This document shows positions 43,025-53,816 of a DNA stretch of 64,000 bases, piece by piece. Within the stretch, counting starts at the first letter, position 1. Every line of letters begins with the position of its first letter. Source of the stretch: Rudaea sp. (GTDB lineage: Bacteria; Pseudomonadota; Gammaproteobacteria; Xanthomonadales; Rhodanobacteraceae); contig JARLJU010000003.1 in the NCBI GenBank assembly GCA_031291055.1, forward strand, positions 1 to 64,000. Reading direction: 5' to 3'. The notes under the pieces were generated by a model, which ran no database searches, was not told the origin of the DNA, and saw nothing but the letters and a program-made list of their open reading frames with translations. Both the position numbers and the translations under genes were made by a program.

Positions 43025-43209
43025 GACTACACCTCTAACGCGATGAACGCAGACAAGGGGTTGGCAACGCTCGCATCCGCGCATGGATGCGCCGACGCAG
43101 CAGGCACACAAGTGTTTGCACAGGCAAACGTGGCGCGGCGCAAGCGCGACGTTTTAGCGCAAACTGCGGCAGGATGCCCGGTTTGCCGCTATGACCATTG
43201 GCTGCGATG

Positions 43210-43893
43210 TCAGGCATCGTCCAGGTGCGCCTGGCGTTGGAGGATCGAGGAGAACTCCTCGACGAAGGTTTCATAGCGCGTGCTGACGCGCTCGACCTTG
43301 GTTGAATAGCGGTTGTACGCCCATACCGCCGGAATGGCGGCGATCAGGCCCATCGCGGTGGCGATCAGCGCCTCGGAAATGCCCGGCGCCACCATCGCGA
43401 TCGTCGCTTCCTTGACGTTGGCCAGGCCGATAAAGGCCACCATGATGCCCGCCACCGTGCCGAGCAGGCCGACGTAGGGGCTGATCGAGCCGACGTTCGC
43501 GAGGAATTCCAGGTTCTGCTCAAGCCTGTCGAGCTCGCGCGTCAGCGCCACGCGCATGCCGCGCTGTGCGCCCTCCAGGATCGTGCGCTGATCCATCTGC
43601 CGGCGCTGGCGCAGCCGCGCAAACTCGCGAAAGCCGGCCTCGAAGATGCTTTCAATGCCAGTCACCTGATCGCCGGTCGAGGTCACCTCGCGGAACAGGC
43701 CGGCAAGATCCGCACCCGACCAGAAGCGTTCCTCGAAATCGTCGGCACCCTTCATCGCGCGGTTGAGCATGGTCATCTTGCGGAAAATGATCACCCACGA
43801 CAAAAACGAGAACACCAGCAGGATCAAGATCACGACCTTGACGAACAGGCTGGCGTTGAGCACGAGCTGCAAGACATCTATACCGCCGTTCAT
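43210..43893 (-). CDS. tolQ: TolQ, inner-membrane proton channel of the Tol system
   Basis: A 227-residue ExbB/TolQ/MotA-type protein with three membrane helices: VVILILLVFSFLSWVIIF (around 15-35), YVGLLGTVAGIMVAFIGLAN (around 138-160) and ISEALIATAMGLIAAIPAVW (around 172-192). With TolR it converts proton flux into TolA movement during outer-membrane constriction. It is followed by tolR, tolA, tolB, pal and cpoB. Confidence 0.96.
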   Translation of the reverse strand: MNGGIDVLQLVLNASLFVKVVILILLVFSFLSWVIIFRKMTMLNRAMKGADDFEERFWSGADLAGLFREVTSTGDQVTGIESIFEAGFREFARLRQRRQMDQRTILEGAQRGMRVALTRELDRLEQNLEFLANVGSISPYVGLLGTVAGIMVAFIGLANVKEATIAMVAPGISEALIATAMGLIAAIPAVWAYNRYSTKVERVSTRYETFVEEFSSILQRQAHLDDA

Positions 43894-44049
43894 GCGTTAT
43901 GACTCTCCGGCAAATGTTTTGAACAAGAATTCATGTCGCTGACTCCGGTAACGAGCGCCGCTTCTCCACAACCCCAACGCCCCGCTGCACAAAGGCGTCA
44001 GCCCCCTTCGATCAAGGGGGCTGAAGAGCCGAAACCGCACCCTTTCCAT

Positions 44050-44490
44050 TTATTCAGAAGTTCCCTGAAGCAGGTTTTCGGGAATGCGGCAGGGGCGATA
44101 GCTGGTCGCATCGATGCAGGCCGCGCGCACGCGCGCGCTTGCCAGCGTGGCGCCATCCGCACGACGGAGTATACATTGTACGAAGGTCATCGACGCCGAA
44201 CGCCGTTCGAACGAACCGATGGTCACGTCCAGTTCATCATCCAGCCGCGCCGGCAAAAGAAACTCGATCGACAGATCGCGCACGACGAACAACAAGTTGT
44301 GCCGCTCGCTCACCCGCTGCTGCTCGATGCCGCGCGCGCGCAGCCATTCGGTGCGGGCGCGTTCGAGGAAGCGCAGGTAACTTGCGTGATAGACCATGCC
44401 ACCGGCGTCGGTGTCTTCCCAGTAGACGCGGATGGGCCAGGTAAAAACAGGATCGGGCACCGAGGACCGGGGGCTGCGGGGAAAATTCAC
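44050..44490 (-). CDS. ybgC: Acyl-CoA thioesterase YbgC, tol-pal associated
   Basis: A 146-residue hotdog-fold thioesterase. The catalytic Asp lies in [20 protein letters not shown], the YbgC/4-hydroxybenzoyl-CoA thioesterase signature. It begins with a GTG that overlaps the ruvB stop (GTGA), indicating translational coupling to ruvB. In E. coli YbgC acts on acyl-ACP/CoA at the membrane and heads the tol-pal operon, as here. Confidence 0.94.
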   Translation of the reverse strand: MNFPRSPRSSVPDPVFTWPIRVYWEDTDAGGMVYHASYLRFLERARTEWLRARGIEQQRVSERHNLLFVVRDLSIEFLLPARLDDELDVTIGSFERRSASMTFVQCILRRADGATLASARVRAACIDATSYRPCRIPENLLQGTSE

Positions 44491-45530
44491 TCCGACCCCG
44501 CTTCCTGAAACAGATCCTCGGCCACCGCACGTTTCGGCGCCTTCAGGCCCAGGTGCCGGTACGCCTTGCTCGTGACCATGCGTCCACGTGCCGTGCGCAT
44601 GAGAAATCCCTGCTGGATCAGGAACGGTTCCAGCACATCCTCGATTGTGCCGCGTTCTTCCGACAGTGCCGCAGCGAGCGATTCGACGCCAACCGGACCG
44701 CCATCGAAATGATCGATGATCGTGCCGAGCAGGCGCCGGTCGAGCGCGTCGAAGCCTTCGTCGTCGACGTTCAACATGCGCATTGCCGCGATCGCGACCG
44801 CGCGCGTGATCGCACCGTCAGCCTTGACCTGGGCATAGTCGCGCACGCGCCGCAGCAGGCGGTTGGCGATACGCGGCGTGCCACGCGCTCGCCGCGCGAT
44901 CTCGTCCGCCCCATCGGCTTCGCAGGCAATATTCATGATCCGTGCCGAGCGCCGCACGATCGCGGCCAATTCCTGCGGAGTATAGAATTCCAGCCGCTGC
45001 ACGATGCCGAAGCGGTCGCGCAGCGGCCCGGTCAACAGGCCGGCGCGCGTCGTCGCACCGACCAGGGTGAACGGCGGCAGGTCGAGCTTGATCGACCGCG
45101 CGGCCGGACCTTCGCCGATCATGATGTCGATCTGGCAATCCTCCATCGCCGGATAGAGGATTTCCTCGACCACCGGCGACAAACGATGGATCTCGTCGAC
45201 GAACAACACGTCGCGCGGCTGCAGGTTGGTCAGCAGCGCGGCCAGATCGCCGGCGCGCTCGATCACCGGCCCTGAGGTCGCGCGCAGGCTTACACCCAAC
45301 TCGTTGGCGATCACGTGCGACAGGGTCGTCTTGCCCAGACCCGGCGGCCCGAAGATCAGCACATGGTCCAGCGCCTCGCCGCGCCGCCTGGCCGCTTCGA
45401 TGTAGATTCCCAGTTGCTCTTTCACCGCCTGCTGGCCGAGATAATCGGCAAGCTTCTGCGGCCGGATCGACGCATCGACGATGTCGTCTTCGCGGCTGGA
45501 ACTGGAGGAGATGACGCGGGCGTCGTTCAT
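44487..45530 (-). CDS. ruvB: Holliday junction branch migration ATPase RuvB
   Basis: A 347-residue AAA+ motor. Walker A is [15 protein letters not shown], Walker B is [13 protein letters not shown], and sensor/arginine-finger regions include [15 protein letters not shown]. The C-terminal winged helix holds [17 protein letters not shown]. It forms hexamers with RuvA to move four-way junctions. It is separated from ruvA by the kup gene, whereas in many relatives ruvA and ruvB are adjacent. Confidence 0.97.
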   Translation of the reverse strand: MNDARVISSSSSREDDIVDASIRPQKLADYLGQQAVKEQLGIYIEAARRRGEALDHVLIFGPPGLGKTTLSHVIANELGVSLRATSGPVIERAGDLAALLTNLQPRDVLFVDEIHRLSPVVEEILYPAMEDCQIDIMIGEGPAARSIKLDLPPFTLVGATTRAGLLTGPLRDRFGIVQRLEFYTPQELAAIVRRSARIMNIACEADGADEIARRARGTPRIANRLLRRVRDYAQVKADGAITRAVAIAAMRMLNVDDEGFDALDRRLLGTIIDHFDGGPVGVESLAAALSEERGTIEDVLEPFLIQQGFLMRTARGRMVTSKAYRHLGLKAPKRAVAEDLFQEAGSE

Positions 45531-45595
45531 ACGTTGATTATGACAGGGCCGGGGGCTCAGGTCCGCCTGCGCTCAGCCTCGTTCTCGCTCCCAGA

Positions 45596-47488
45596 TCAAA
45601 TCTCCACTTGCGTCCCGAGCTCGATCAGCCGATTTCCCGGGATGCGGAAAAACGCCGTGGCCGAACTCGCATTGCGCGCCAGAAAGGCGAACAGCTTGTC
45701 GCGCCACAGCGGCATGCCAGGGCGATCGGTTGCGACGACGGTTTCGCGGCTGATGAAGAATGTGGTGTCCATCATCTCAAAACCCATGCCCTTGGCTTCG
45801 CAACGCACCAGCGCCGCGGGAATATCCGGATCCTCGGCAAAGCCGAAGCGGGTGACAAGGCGGTAGAACTCATGCCCGAGGGCGGTGATTTCGGTGCGTT
45901 CGCCATATTCGGCGATCGGCACCTCCAGCGTCTCCACCGTCATCAACACGTTGCGCTCGTGCAGCACCTTGTTGTGTTTGAGATTGTGCAGCAGCGCATT
46001 CGGCACCGCGTTCGCATTCGCGGTCAGGAAAATCGCCGTGCCGGGAACACGCAACGGCGGATGCGCGATGACGCTGGCGATGAAGGGTTCCAGCGCCAGG
46101 CCGCTTTGCTTGAGTTCGCGCAGCACCAGATCGCGGCCGCGCCGCCACGTCGTCATCACGACAAACACGATCAGGCCCAGGACCAGCGGAAACCAGCCGC
46201 CATGCTCGATCTTGATCGCGTTCGCGCTGAAGAAGGAAATATCGATGACCAGGAACACCGCTCCTGCCAGGACGACCAGCGTGCGGCTCCAGCCCCACTG
46301 CCGACGCGCCACGATCAGCGCCAGACACGTGGTGATGACCATCGTGCCGGTCACGGCAATGCCGTAAGCCGCAGCCAGATTGTCCGACGAACGGAAGCCG
46401 ACCACGGCCCCCAGGATCAGTACCAGCAGGGCACGATTGATCCAGGGCAGATAAATCTGGCCAACGGTCTGCTTGGACGTGTGCACGATTTCCATGCGCG
46501 GCGAATAGCCCAGCTGGATCGCTTCGCGCGTCATCGAGAATGCACCGGAAATCACCGCCTGCGAGGCAATCACGGTGGCGACGGTCGCGAGCGCGATCAT
46601 CGGATACAACAGGGCTTGCGGCACCAGCAGGTAAAACGGGTTCGTCACCGCAGTCGGATCGCCCAGCAGCAGTGCGCCTTGGCCGAAATAATTCAGCACC
46701 AGTGCCGGCGACACATAGCCGAACCAGGCGAAACGGATCGGTTTCTTGCCGAAATGCCCCATGTCCGCGTAGAGCGCTTCGGCACCGGTCAGGGCCAGCA
46801 CGACACCACCGAGCGCGAGGAACGCATGCGCACCGTTATCGCGGAAAAAGGTGAAGCCGTACCACGGATTGAACGCCCACAGCACTTCCGGATGCCGCGC
46901 GATCGCGACGACGCCGAGCGCGGCGATGGCCGCGAACCAGACCACCATGATCGGTCCGAAAACGGCTCCGACCTTCGCGCTGCCGCGCCGCTGCAGGATG
47001 AACAGGCCGATGATGATGACGAGCGTGATCGGCACGACCCAATGCGACAGCGATGGCGCGGCAACCTTCAGGCCTTCGACTGCGGACAATACGGAAATCG
47101 CCGGCGTGATCACGCCGTCGCCGTAGAACAGCGACGCCCCGAGTAGGCCGAGGATCATGATGCACCAGCGCAGGCGCACATTGCCGCGCGCGCTGCGTTG
47201 CGCCAGCGCCATCAAGGCCATGATGCCGCCTTCGCCCTTGTTGTCGGCGCGCATGATGAACACGACGTATTTCAGCGACACCACCATGACCAGCGCCCAG
47301 AAGATCAGCGACATCACGCCGAGCACGTTGTGACTCGTCGCCGGAATGCCTTGTTCGCCGAATGTGGTCTGCACGCTGTACAGCGGGCTCGTGCCGATGT
47401 CGCCATAAACGACGCCGAGCGCGCCCAGCGCGAGTCCGGCAAAGGCGCGCCGGTTCGGCGGAGCGGTGGAATGAATCGCTTGCGTCAT
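45596..47488 (-). CDS. kup: Low-affinity potassium uptake protein Kup
   Basis: A 630-residue K+/H+ symporter of the KUP/HAK family. About twelve membrane helices occupy the first 440 residues, beginning with [20 protein letters not shown], the family signature. The C-terminal cytosolic part contains [20 protein letters not shown] and a conserved [11 protein letters not shown] segment. Length equals E. coli Kup (622). It lies between ruvA and ruvB, same strand, with short gaps (9 and 65 bases). Confidence 0.95.
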   Translation of the reverse strand: MTQAIHSTAPPNRRAFAGLALGALGVVYGDIGTSPLYSVQTTFGEQGIPATSHNVLGVMSLIFWALVMVVSLKYVVFIMRADNKGEGGIMALMALAQRSARGNVRLRWCIMILGLLGASLFYGDGVITPAISVLSAVEGLKVAAPSLSHWVVPITLVIIIGLFILQRRGSAKVGAVFGPIMVVWFAAIAALGVVAIARHPEVLWAFNPWYGFTFFRDNGAHAFLALGGVVLALTGAEALYADMGHFGKKPIRFAWFGYVSPALVLNYFGQGALLLGDPTAVTNPFYLLVPQALLYPMIALATVATVIASQAVISGAFSMTREAIQLGYSPRMEIVHTSKQTVGQIYLPWINRALLVLILGAVVGFRSSDNLAAAYGIAVTGTMVITTCLALIVARRQWGWSRTLVVLAGAVFLVIDISFFSANAIKIEHGGWFPLVLGLIVFVVMTTWRRGRDLVLRELKQSGLALEPFIASVIAHPPLRVPGTAIFLTANANAVPNALLHNLKHNKVLHERNVLMTVETLEVPIAEYGERTEITALGHEFYRLVTRFGFAEDPDIPAALVRCEAKGMGFEMMDTTFFISRETVVATDRPGMPLWRDKLFAFLARNASSATAFFRIPGNRLIELGTQVEI

Positions 47489-47497
47489 CGTTGTCCC

Positions 47498-48085
47498 CTA
47501 TCGCAACGCCAAGGTCAGTGCCTTGCGGATGATCGCCTCGGCGGTATCGTCCGGCTGCGCACTTTCCTTGACCAGCCGCGCAACCTCGACGGGTTTGTAC
47601 CCAAGCTGCTGCAACGCGATCGTCGCTTCGGCCAGCGGATCCCTGGGTCCGGGGCCGCCCACCGCAGCCGGCATCGCCAGTGCGCCATCGACGCGATCGC
47701 GCAGCTCGACGACGATGCGCTCGGCAGTCTTCTTGCCGATTCCGGGAATCCGCGTCAACGCAGCGATGTCACCACCGTGAACCAGACGCGCGAACTCGTC
47801 GACCGACGCGCCCGACAGGACCGCCAGCGCAATCTTGGCGCCGATTCCGGTGACCTTCTGCACGGTGCGGAACAGGGTGCGTTCGTTTTCGCGCAGAAAC
47901 CCGTACAGGGCAACACTGTCTTCCTTGACCGCATAGTGCGTGAACAGCACGACTTCGTGCCCGGTCTCGGGCAGGTCGAACACAGTCGACATCGGCGCCT
48001 GCAACTCGTAGCCGACCCCGCCTACGTCAACGAGCAGCCACGGCGGCTGCTTGGCGGCGAGGATGCCCTTGAGGCGGCCGATCAT
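47498..48085 (-). CDS. ruvA: Holliday junction-binding protein RuvA
   Basis: A 195-residue protein starting at MIGRLKG (48085), as in all RuvA. OB-fold N-terminal domain (around 1-64), two helix-hairpin-helix motifs ([37 protein letters not shown]) and the C-terminal RuvB-binding domain ([19 protein letters not shown]). Its start overlaps the ruvC stop by four bases. Confidence 0.97.
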   Translation of the reverse strand: MIGRLKGILAAKQPPWLLVDVGGVGYELQAPMSTVFDLPETGHEVVLFTHYAVKEDSVALYGFLRENERTLFRTVQKVTGIGAKIALAVLSGASVDEFARLVHGGDIAALTRIPGIGKKTAERIVVELRDRVDGALAMPAAVGGPGPRDPLAEATIALQQLGYKPVEVARLVKESAQPDDTAEAIIRKALTLALR

Positions 48086-48603
48086 CGCCGCCGCCTCCAC
48101 GCCGAGCGCGGAATGCCCAGACGATCGGTGCTGGCGCGCGTATGCGCGTGGGTGAGAGCGACCGCGAGCGCGTCGGCCGCGTCGGCCTGGATTTTCTGGG
48201 AAATATTTAAAAGTATACCGACCATGTGCTGGATCTGGGTCTTGTCCGCGCCGCCGCCGCCGACTACCGCCTGCTTGATTTCCTTCGCGGCATATTCGGT
48301 GACCGTCAAGCCCTTGTGCACGGCGGCGCAGATTGCCGCGCCACGCGCCTGGCCGAGCTTGAGCGCCGAATCCGGATTGCGCGCCATGAACACGCGCTCG
48401 ATCGCCACTTCGTCGGGCCGATGCTCGTCGATGAATCCGCACAGCTCGTCGAATATCTGTTTCAGCCGCAACGGAAAGGTTTCGTTGTCGAGCAATTTCA
48501 CCGCCGTATGGAACACATGCCTCGTGGCGCCCGCCGCATCGGTGTCGATCACGCCGACACCGGTACGCTGCGAGCCCGGATCGATACCAAGAATGCGGGT
48601 CAC
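48082..48603 (-). CDS. ruvC: Holliday junction resolvase RuvC
   Basis: A 173-residue RNase H-fold endonuclease that cuts four-way junctions. Acidic residues: Asp in [10 protein letters not shown], Glu in [11 protein letters not shown], and the late Asp pair in [12 protein letters not shown]. The GTG at 48603 gives the usual N-terminus (TRILGIDPG); an ATG at 48672 would add 23 residues not seen in the family. Neither has a strong ribosome binding site. The stop overlaps the ruvA start. Confidence 0.95.
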   Translation of the reverse strand: MTRILGIDPGSQRTGVGVIDTDAAGATRHVFHTAVKLLDNETFPLRLKQIFDELCGFIDEHRPDEVAIERVFMARNPDSALKLGQARGAAICAAVHKGLTVTEYAAKEIKQAVVGGGGADKTQIQHMVGILLNISQKIQADAADALAVALTHAHTRASTDRLGIPRSAWRRRR

Positions 48604-48709
48604 GGCAGGCGAAAGGCGACGGGCAATGAAAAAAGACAACCGGCCATAGAGCTTTGAAACGATGGCTTGCAACCGCCGAATTCTAGCACGTTGGCCGGCA
48701 TGGTCCGCG

Positions 48710-49339
48710 TCATGCCTTGCGTACGAAGCGTGCGCCGCGCAGAAACGCGATCACCTGCCCCGCCGCCTCTTCCGAAAACAGCAGGCCGGTATGCGTTGCC
48801 GGCACGACGCAATGATCGGTCAACCCAGGCAGCTCGGTTTCGGCCACGCTGACCGTGCCGTCGTGCGGCGAAGCCAATGCCCCAACGGCAAAACCCAGGC
48901 CGACCGGCAGACGCCCGGCGATCGCCCCTACCGGCTGCACCCCTTCCCAACGCTCGATGCCGGTGCGCAGTATCTCCAGGCTCTTGCCGATCACGAACGA
49001 CCCGCCCGGCAGCCTGGCGACGCCGCGCGCCACCGCGCTGCCGCGCAGCGGCGAACCCAGGCATACCACATGACCACCGCTGATTGCGGGCGCACGTTGC
49101 AGCGCCTGCAGCGCAACCAGGCCGCCGAGGCTGTGTCCGACAAAGTGGATTTTTTTATTTTTCAGCATCTGCACGCGTTCAAGCAGACGCTCCACGGCGA
49201 CGTCGGCGCCGCCAAAGACGCTGGCAAACTCGAACGATTCGACCGCATACCCGGCTGCCTCAAGACGGCGCCGCAGCATGGCCAGGGTAAAGCCGCGCAT
49301 CCACAGGCCGTGGACGAGGATGACTGTTTCGGCATTCAC
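48710..49339 (-). CDS. Alpha/beta hydrolase, lipase-like
   Basis: A 209-residue hydrolase. An oxyanion strand [14 protein letters not shown] precedes the nucleophile elbow [15 protein letters not shown] (catalytic Ser), and the late His is in [10 protein letters not shown]. The class resembles small serine esterases and palmitoyl-thioesterase-like enzymes. The GTG start at 49339 overlaps the stop of the upstream glycosyltransferase gene (GTGA), so the pair is coupled. There is no signal peptide and the substrate is unknown. Confidence 0.82.
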   Translation of the reverse strand: MNAETVILVHGLWMRGFTLAMLRRRLEAAGYAVESFEFASVFGGADVAVERLLERVQMLKNKKIHFVGHSLGGLVALQALQRAPAISGGHVVCLGSPLRGSAVARGVARLPGGSFVIGKSLEILRTGIERWEGVQPVGAIAGRLPVGLGFAVGALASPHDGTVSVAETELPGLTDHCVVPATHTGLLFSEEAAGQVIAFLRGARFVRKA

Positions 49340-50805
49340 GGCGAAAACGGTGGTGGTGTGGTCGATTCGTCCGACCCCGATGGACGCGGAATGGTTGCGC
49401 GTCCGCTTACCCGCCCGCGGCGGCCGAAATGCACGGCAAATGCGCTGATTTCCGCGGCGGCGAAAAAAGCGAGCAGGATCTCGACCACCCGGAACGGAAT
49501 CGAGTAGCGAGGCTCGGCCTGCAGGACAACATGTATTGCGGTGACATAGACAAACAAAACGGCCGGCATGACCGGTAGCGGCGAACCGGTGCCCCTTGCG
49601 CCACGCATCCTGCCGGCAAGCACGATAACGACCGCAACGATCGCGAGCGCGAACAACGCCGTATTCAACATGTGGGCAGTGCTTTCGACGCCGCGCAACA
49701 CCGGATAACGGTCCAGCGGCGAATTCGTCGTATCGAGAAAATAGATATCGCGCGCGCCGATGCGAATCGCCCAATCCCAGAAAAGAAATGGCTTCTTCAG
49801 TAAATACCAGCCCACGTAATAGCCCGGGTCGAGTGACATGCGCGTGCGGATGTCCTCGAAGCCCTGTGCATAGTTGTTCAGGAACACACTCTGTTCCGCC
49901 TGCTCCGCTGCGAGAATCTGTGCGGATATTTCATTGTCGAAGCGTGTGTTATAGGCAGTGTAAAACTGCGGCCAGGAACCGATGACGAAATTCTCCTCCG
50001 CGCGCCTTGCCATGCTTTCACTGTTCGCGATCTGCGCGTTGCGCCACCCCAATCCAAGCGGAGCGACAGCGAATGCCAGCAGCAACACAATGCCCAGTCG
50101 GCGGGACGAACGAATGCACAAAATGACAGCCGCGATCGGCGGAAAAAGCGCCAGGACCGGATTGACGAGATAGGCAATGCCGAACGAAATTCCGGCCAAT
50201 GCCATCAGGCGCGCACTGCGCCTGCGCTCGGCAACGCACAGTAACCAAAGCGACAGCGCCACTGCAAAAGCAAACAGCGTTTCGCTGAGCAATATCCCGG
50301 TGAACGTGATCAGATGCGGCCATAACGCAACACCCAATCCGACGCCGAGCGTCGAAGCGCGGCCCAGCCACAGCCGTGCCAGAAGAATGGAAAAAAGTAC
50401 CGTGCCTGTTCCAAGCAGTACCTGGATATACAGCGCATATCGCATCCAGGTATCCGTGACGTACCCAAGCACCAGTTGTCCATTCGGGCCTGTACGCAAG
50501 GGCAAATCGGAATGATCGGCGAGCTCCATCGTCAGCGCCAGCATTGCCGGATACCCCGGCCCGCGATAACTGTCAGGAACGGCGACCTCGGCATCGGGCA
50601 GCGATGTCGAGAATACGCCGCGGTGGGTCATGTTCCATGCGTACAGGACGTATTGATTGATGTCGCCGCGGATCGGATATTCGACCTTGGCCGTGAACAC
50701 GTACACGACGCGCACGCTCAGAGCGAGAATGACGACGAGCACGGCGGCGGCAATGAATTGCAAGCGCGCGCGGCGCTCATCGGGTGTCCGCGCAGCGGCA
50801 CCCAT
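49336..50805 (-). CDS. GT-C family membrane glycosyltransferase (ArnT/PMT-like)
   Basis: A 489-residue integral membrane protein with about ten hydrophobic helices. After the first helix (AAVLVVILALSVRVVYVF) comes a periplasmic loop with an acidic residue (YPIRGDINQYVLYAWNM), as in GT-C enzymes using polyprenyl-phosphate sugars. Further helices include TLGVGLGVALWPHLITFTG and LMALAGISFGIAYLVNPVLA. It probably transfers a sugar to lipid or protein at the periplasmic face. It lies between aspS and the coupled hydrolase. The acceptor is unknown. Confidence 0.72.
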   Translation of the reverse strand: MGAAARTPDERRARLQFIAAAVLVVILALSVRVVYVFTAKVEYPIRGDINQYVLYAWNMTHRGVFSTSLPDAEVAVPDSYRGPGYPAMLALTMELADHSDLPLRTGPNGQLVLGYVTDTWMRYALYIQVLLGTGTVLFSILLARLWLGRASTLGVGLGVALWPHLITFTGILLSETLFAFAVALSLWLLCVAERRRSARLMALAGISFGIAYLVNPVLALFPPIAAVILCIRSSRRLGIVLLLAFAVAPLGLGWRNAQIANSESMARRAEENFVIGSWPQFYTAYNTRFDNEISAQILAAEQAEQSVFLNNYAQGFEDIRTRMSLDPGYYVGWYLLKKPFLFWDWAIRIGARDIYFLDTTNSPLDRYPVLRGVESTAHMLNTALFALAIVAVVIVLAGRMRGARGTGSPLPVMPAVLFVYVTAIHVVLQAEPRYSIPFRVVEILLAFFAAAEISAFAVHFGRRGRVSGRATIPRPSGSDESTTPPPFSP

Positions 50806-50808
50806 CGG

Positions 50809-52581
50809 TCAACCCTTTACCGGCTTCACCACACGCACGTGCAATTCCTGCAATTGCACTTCCGGCACGGTCGATGGCGCCAAAGTCATCAGATCCTGTG
50901 CGCTGGCGGTTTTCGGGAAGGCGATCACATCACGGATCGACTCGGTGCCGGCGATCAGCGCGGCAATGCGATCGATGCCGAAGGCAATGCCTCCGTGCGG
51001 CGGCGCGCCATACTTGAGCGCGTCCAGCAGGAATCCGAATTTCGCCTCGGCCTCTTCGGCACCGATGCCGAGCAGTTCGAACACGGCACTCTGCATGTCC
51101 GGGCGATGGATGCGGATCGAACCGCCGCCGATCTCGTTGCCGTTGAGCACCATGTCGTAGCCGCGCGAAACCGCGGTGCCGGCATTGGCGCGCAGATCGG
51201 CGATGTCGTCCACCTTGGGCGCCGTAAACGGATGATGCAGGGCGACATGGCGTCGCGCCTCGTGGTCGTATTCGAACATCGGGAAATCGGTGACCCACAG
51301 CGGTTTCCACGCGTTCTCGACAAGGCCGTTGTCGCGCGCGACTTTCAGGCGCAACGCGCCCATGAAATCGCTGACCGTCTTGTACGCGCCGGCGCCGAAG
51401 AAGACCACATCGCCGGTTTGCGCGCCCACTGCATCGAGCACGCCCTGCAACGCGCGATCGTCGAGGAACTTGATGATCGGCGAGGTCATCCCCTCGCGGC
51501 CCCTGGCGATATCGTCGATGCGGATCCAGGCCAGGCCCTTGGCTCCGTACTTGGAGACGTGCAGGCCGAGATCGTCGAGATACTTGCGTGGCTGCTTCGC
51601 TCCGTCCGGCAGGCGCAGCGCGACGACGCGACCGCCAGCATCGTTGGCCGGGCCGCTGAAGACCTTGAATTCGACGTGTTTGACCTTTTCTGCAATATCC
51701 ACAAGTTCCAGATTTATACGCAGGTCCGGCTTGTCCGAACCATAACGGCGCATCGCTTCGGCATAGGTCATGCGCGGAAACGGGTCGGTCAGATCCACGG
51801 CGGCGACTTGCCTGAATACGTGGCGGATCATCGCCTCGACCGTATCCTGCACATCGCGTTCCTCGACGAAGGCGAACTCCATGTCGAGCTGCGTGAATTC
51901 AGGCTGACGATCGGCACGCAGATCCTCGTCGCGGAAACAGCGCGCGATCTGATAGTAGCGATCCATACCGGCGATCATCAGCAACTGCTTGAACAATTGC
52001 GGCGACTGCGGCAACGCGAAGAATTCGCCCGCATGCACGCGACTGGGTACGAGATAGTCGCGTGCACCTTCGGGTGTGGCCTTCGTCAGGATCGGCGTTT
52101 CGATATCCTGGAAACCGCGCTCGTCCAGATAGTGGCGCAAGGCTGATACCAGCCGGGTGCGCATGCGCAGCTTGCGCTGCATGTCCGGGCGGCGGATATC
52201 GAGGTAACGATAGCGCAGGCGCGCATCCTCGCCCACCGCGTCGTCGAGCATGAACGGCAGCGGTGCGGCCGCGTTGAGCACCTCGACTTTTTCGGCCAGC
52301 ACTTCGATCCGGCCGGTGTGCAGGCGCTCGTTCACCTGGCTCGCCGGCCGGTTGCGCACTTTTCCATGAACGCGCAAGCAGTATTCGTAGCGGACCTGCT
52401 CGGCAGTGGCGAACGCTGGTGCATTGTCCGGTTCGATTACGACCTGGACGATGCCTTCGTGATCGCGCAGATCGATGAAGATCACGCCGCCATGATCGCG
52501 CCGGGTATCGGCCCAGCCGCATAGAGTGACGTCATGATCAATCAGGGTCTCGTCGACGAGACCGCAGTAATGGCTACGCAT
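50809..52581 (-). CDS. aspS: Aspartate-tRNA ligase
   Basis: A 590-residue class II synthetase of bacterial type. N-terminal OB anticodon-binding domain ([20 protein letters not shown]), motif 2 [20 protein letters not shown], the GAD insertion domain (around 290-420), and motif 3 in [15 protein letters not shown]. The start at 52581 (MRSHYCG) matches family length; upstream in-frame sequence lies in the noncoding hairpin region. Confidence 0.97.
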   Translation of the reverse strand: MRSHYCGLVDETLIDHDVTLCGWADTRRDHGGVIFIDLRDHEGIVQVVIEPDNAPAFATAEQVRYEYCLRVHGKVRNRPASQVNERLHTGRIEVLAEKVEVLNAAAPLPFMLDDAVGEDARLRYRYLDIRRPDMQRKLRMRTRLVSALRHYLDERGFQDIETPILTKATPEGARDYLVPSRVHAGEFFALPQSPQLFKQLLMIAGMDRYYQIARCFRDEDLRADRQPEFTQLDMEFAFVEERDVQDTVEAMIRHVFRQVAAVDLTDPFPRMTYAEAMRRYGSDKPDLRINLELVDIAEKVKHVEFKVFSGPANDAGGRVVALRLPDGAKQPRKYLDDLGLHVSKYGAKGLAWIRIDDIARGREGMTSPIIKFLDDRALQGVLDAVGAQTGDVVFFGAGAYKTVSDFMGALRLKVARDNGLVENAWKPLWVTDFPMFEYDHEARRHVALHHPFTAPKVDDIADLRANAGTAVSRGYDMVLNGNEIGGGSIRIHRPDMQSAVFELLGIGAEEAEAKFGFLLDALKYGAPPHGGIAFGIDRIAALIAGTESIRDVIAFPKTASAQDLMTLAPSTVPEVQLQELHVRVVKPVKG

Positions 52582-52701
52582 GCCGTGAAATTCCCGCTTT
52601 TCTATGGAGGAGCGCAGCCATGCAAGGCTGCTTCTTGATCGGCGCAGAAGGATCTGCGCAAAAACAAGCGTGCATCCTACGAAGGATTTTGCTGCACTGC
52701 A

Positions 52702-52735
52702 AACAAGACACCCGCCGGATGGCGGGTGCCTTGTT
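52702..52735. terminator. Hairpin between the DUF3011 gene and aspS
   Basis: A long stem: AACAAG-a-CACCCGCC (52702-52716), GGAT loop, GGCGGGTG-c-CTTGTT (52721-52735), with a single mismatch. On the minus strand it follows the DUF3011 gene and precedes aspS, so it is placed to end the former or form part of the aspS leader. Only a weak T-rich stretch follows. Confidence 0.5.
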
Positions 52736-52802
52736 GACAATTGCGGCCCGGAATCGCCGCTTTCTGCTTCCCGCCATCATCGAGGATGGCCAAGGCAATG
52801 GC

Positions 52803-53330
52803 TCAGCGCCAGCGGCGATCGATCGTGAAAACGCCGCCGCAACCCTGATCTACCCACACGCCACCGCGATTCCAGCCCCACGTGCGCCCTTCGATGCATG
52901 CCGAATTGGACGTCTGTTGCCGCAGATATACCCGGCCGCCGCCGCCAACATCGACCTGGCAGAAATAACGCTGATATTGCGGGCTGCCGCAGGTGATCTC
53001 GAAACGGTTGTCCCAATCCGGCCCCGGGTGCCAGCCACCGCCGCCATAACCAGGGCCAGGACCGCCACCAGCGGCCACGAAACGCCCGGCGCAACCACGA
53101 TCAACCCACAATCCGCGGCGATCAATACCCCAGTTGCGGCCGCGAACACACTGCGTGTCGGACAGCTGACGGACGATGCGTGCATCGCGCCAGGGCACGT
53201 CGCAGCGGGTATAGGCGTAGTTGCGGCTGGCGCAATCCACGGCATCACCATAACCCTGTGCACGCACGGTCGAAACCGGCACGAGAAAAAGCACGAACAA
53301 CGCAAGTACCCCAAACAATCGAAAAACCAT
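52803..53330 (-). CDS. Exported DUF3011-repeat protein
   Basis: A 175-residue protein with signal peptide (LFGVLALFVLFLVPVSTVRA) and two DUF3011-like repeats, each with paired cysteines and the pattern CxxGRxWGxxRxGxWVDxGCxGxF (around 55-85 and 140-168). A Gly/Pro/Tyr-rich linker separates them. The fold is secreted and disulfide-bonded; function is unknown. The ATG at 53330 has GAGAGG just upstream. Confidence 0.75.
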   Translation of the reverse strand: MVFRLFGVLALFVLFLVPVSTVRAQGYGDAVDCASRNYAYTRCDVPWRDARIVRQLSDTQCVRGRNWGIDRRGLWVDRGCAGRFVAAGGGPGPGYGGGGWHPGPDWDNRFEITCGSPQYQRYFCQVDVGGGGRVYLRQQTSNSACIEGRTWGWNRGGVWVDQGCGGVFTIDRRWR

Positions 53331-53463
53331 ACACCTCTCCTTGTCTACCCCGAACAGAATTGCTTCCGTCTCAGTGTAGTCAAATTTTCCGGCGCTGGGT
53401 ATGAGCTGCAATTCCTTCGCTTCGACTGCGTTCAGTCTTCCCCTCTCGGGCTCGACGCAGCAA

Positions 53464-53796
53464 TCAGGCGTCCGCTGCCGGTGTCGGTTTTGGCGCAGGC
53501 ACGGCAACGGCCGTCTTGTCCGCCGGCTTGCTTTCGGTCTTGGCGCCGTCGGCTGGCTTGCTCTCGGTTTTTGCCGGCTCGGCCTTGTCCACCAAGTTGC
53601 GTTTCTTGTCGCCGTCTTTCTTGAAATCGGTCTCGTACCAGCCACTGCCGGCAAGGCGGAAAGACGGCGCCGTCAGCCGGCGCTTGACGGTCGGCTCGCC
53701 GCATTCCGGGCAAGCCGAAGGATCCGGGTCGGACAATTTCTGCAGCCGGTCGAACCGCGTGGCGCAGGTGCTGCATTCAAATTCGTAGATGGGCAT
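53464..53796 (-). CDS. FmdB-type zinc ribbon protein
   Basis: A 110-residue protein. The N-terminal CxxC...CxxC ribbon (CSTC near 8-11, CPEC near 29-32) within MPIYEFECSTCATRFD is typical of the FmdB/CxxC-regulatory family. The C-terminal half is low complexity with a repeated AKTESKPAD unit and an Ala/Pro tail. It lies 20 bases upstream-coupled to clpB's 3' end. The role is unknown; regulatory binding has been proposed for the family. Confidence 0.85.
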   Translation of the reverse strand: MPIYEFECSTCATRFDRLQKLSDPDPSACPECGEPTVKRRLTAPSFRLAGSGWYETDFKKDGDKKRNLVDKAEPAKTESKPADGAKTESKPADKTAVAVPAPKPTPAADA

Positions 53797-53816
53797 GGTG
53801 ACTCCTTCGCCGTGCA

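Noticed and set aside
45608-47146. 512-residue plus-strand open frame
   Set aside because: Antisense to kup, with His/Arg/Gln-rich composition typical of a shadow frame.
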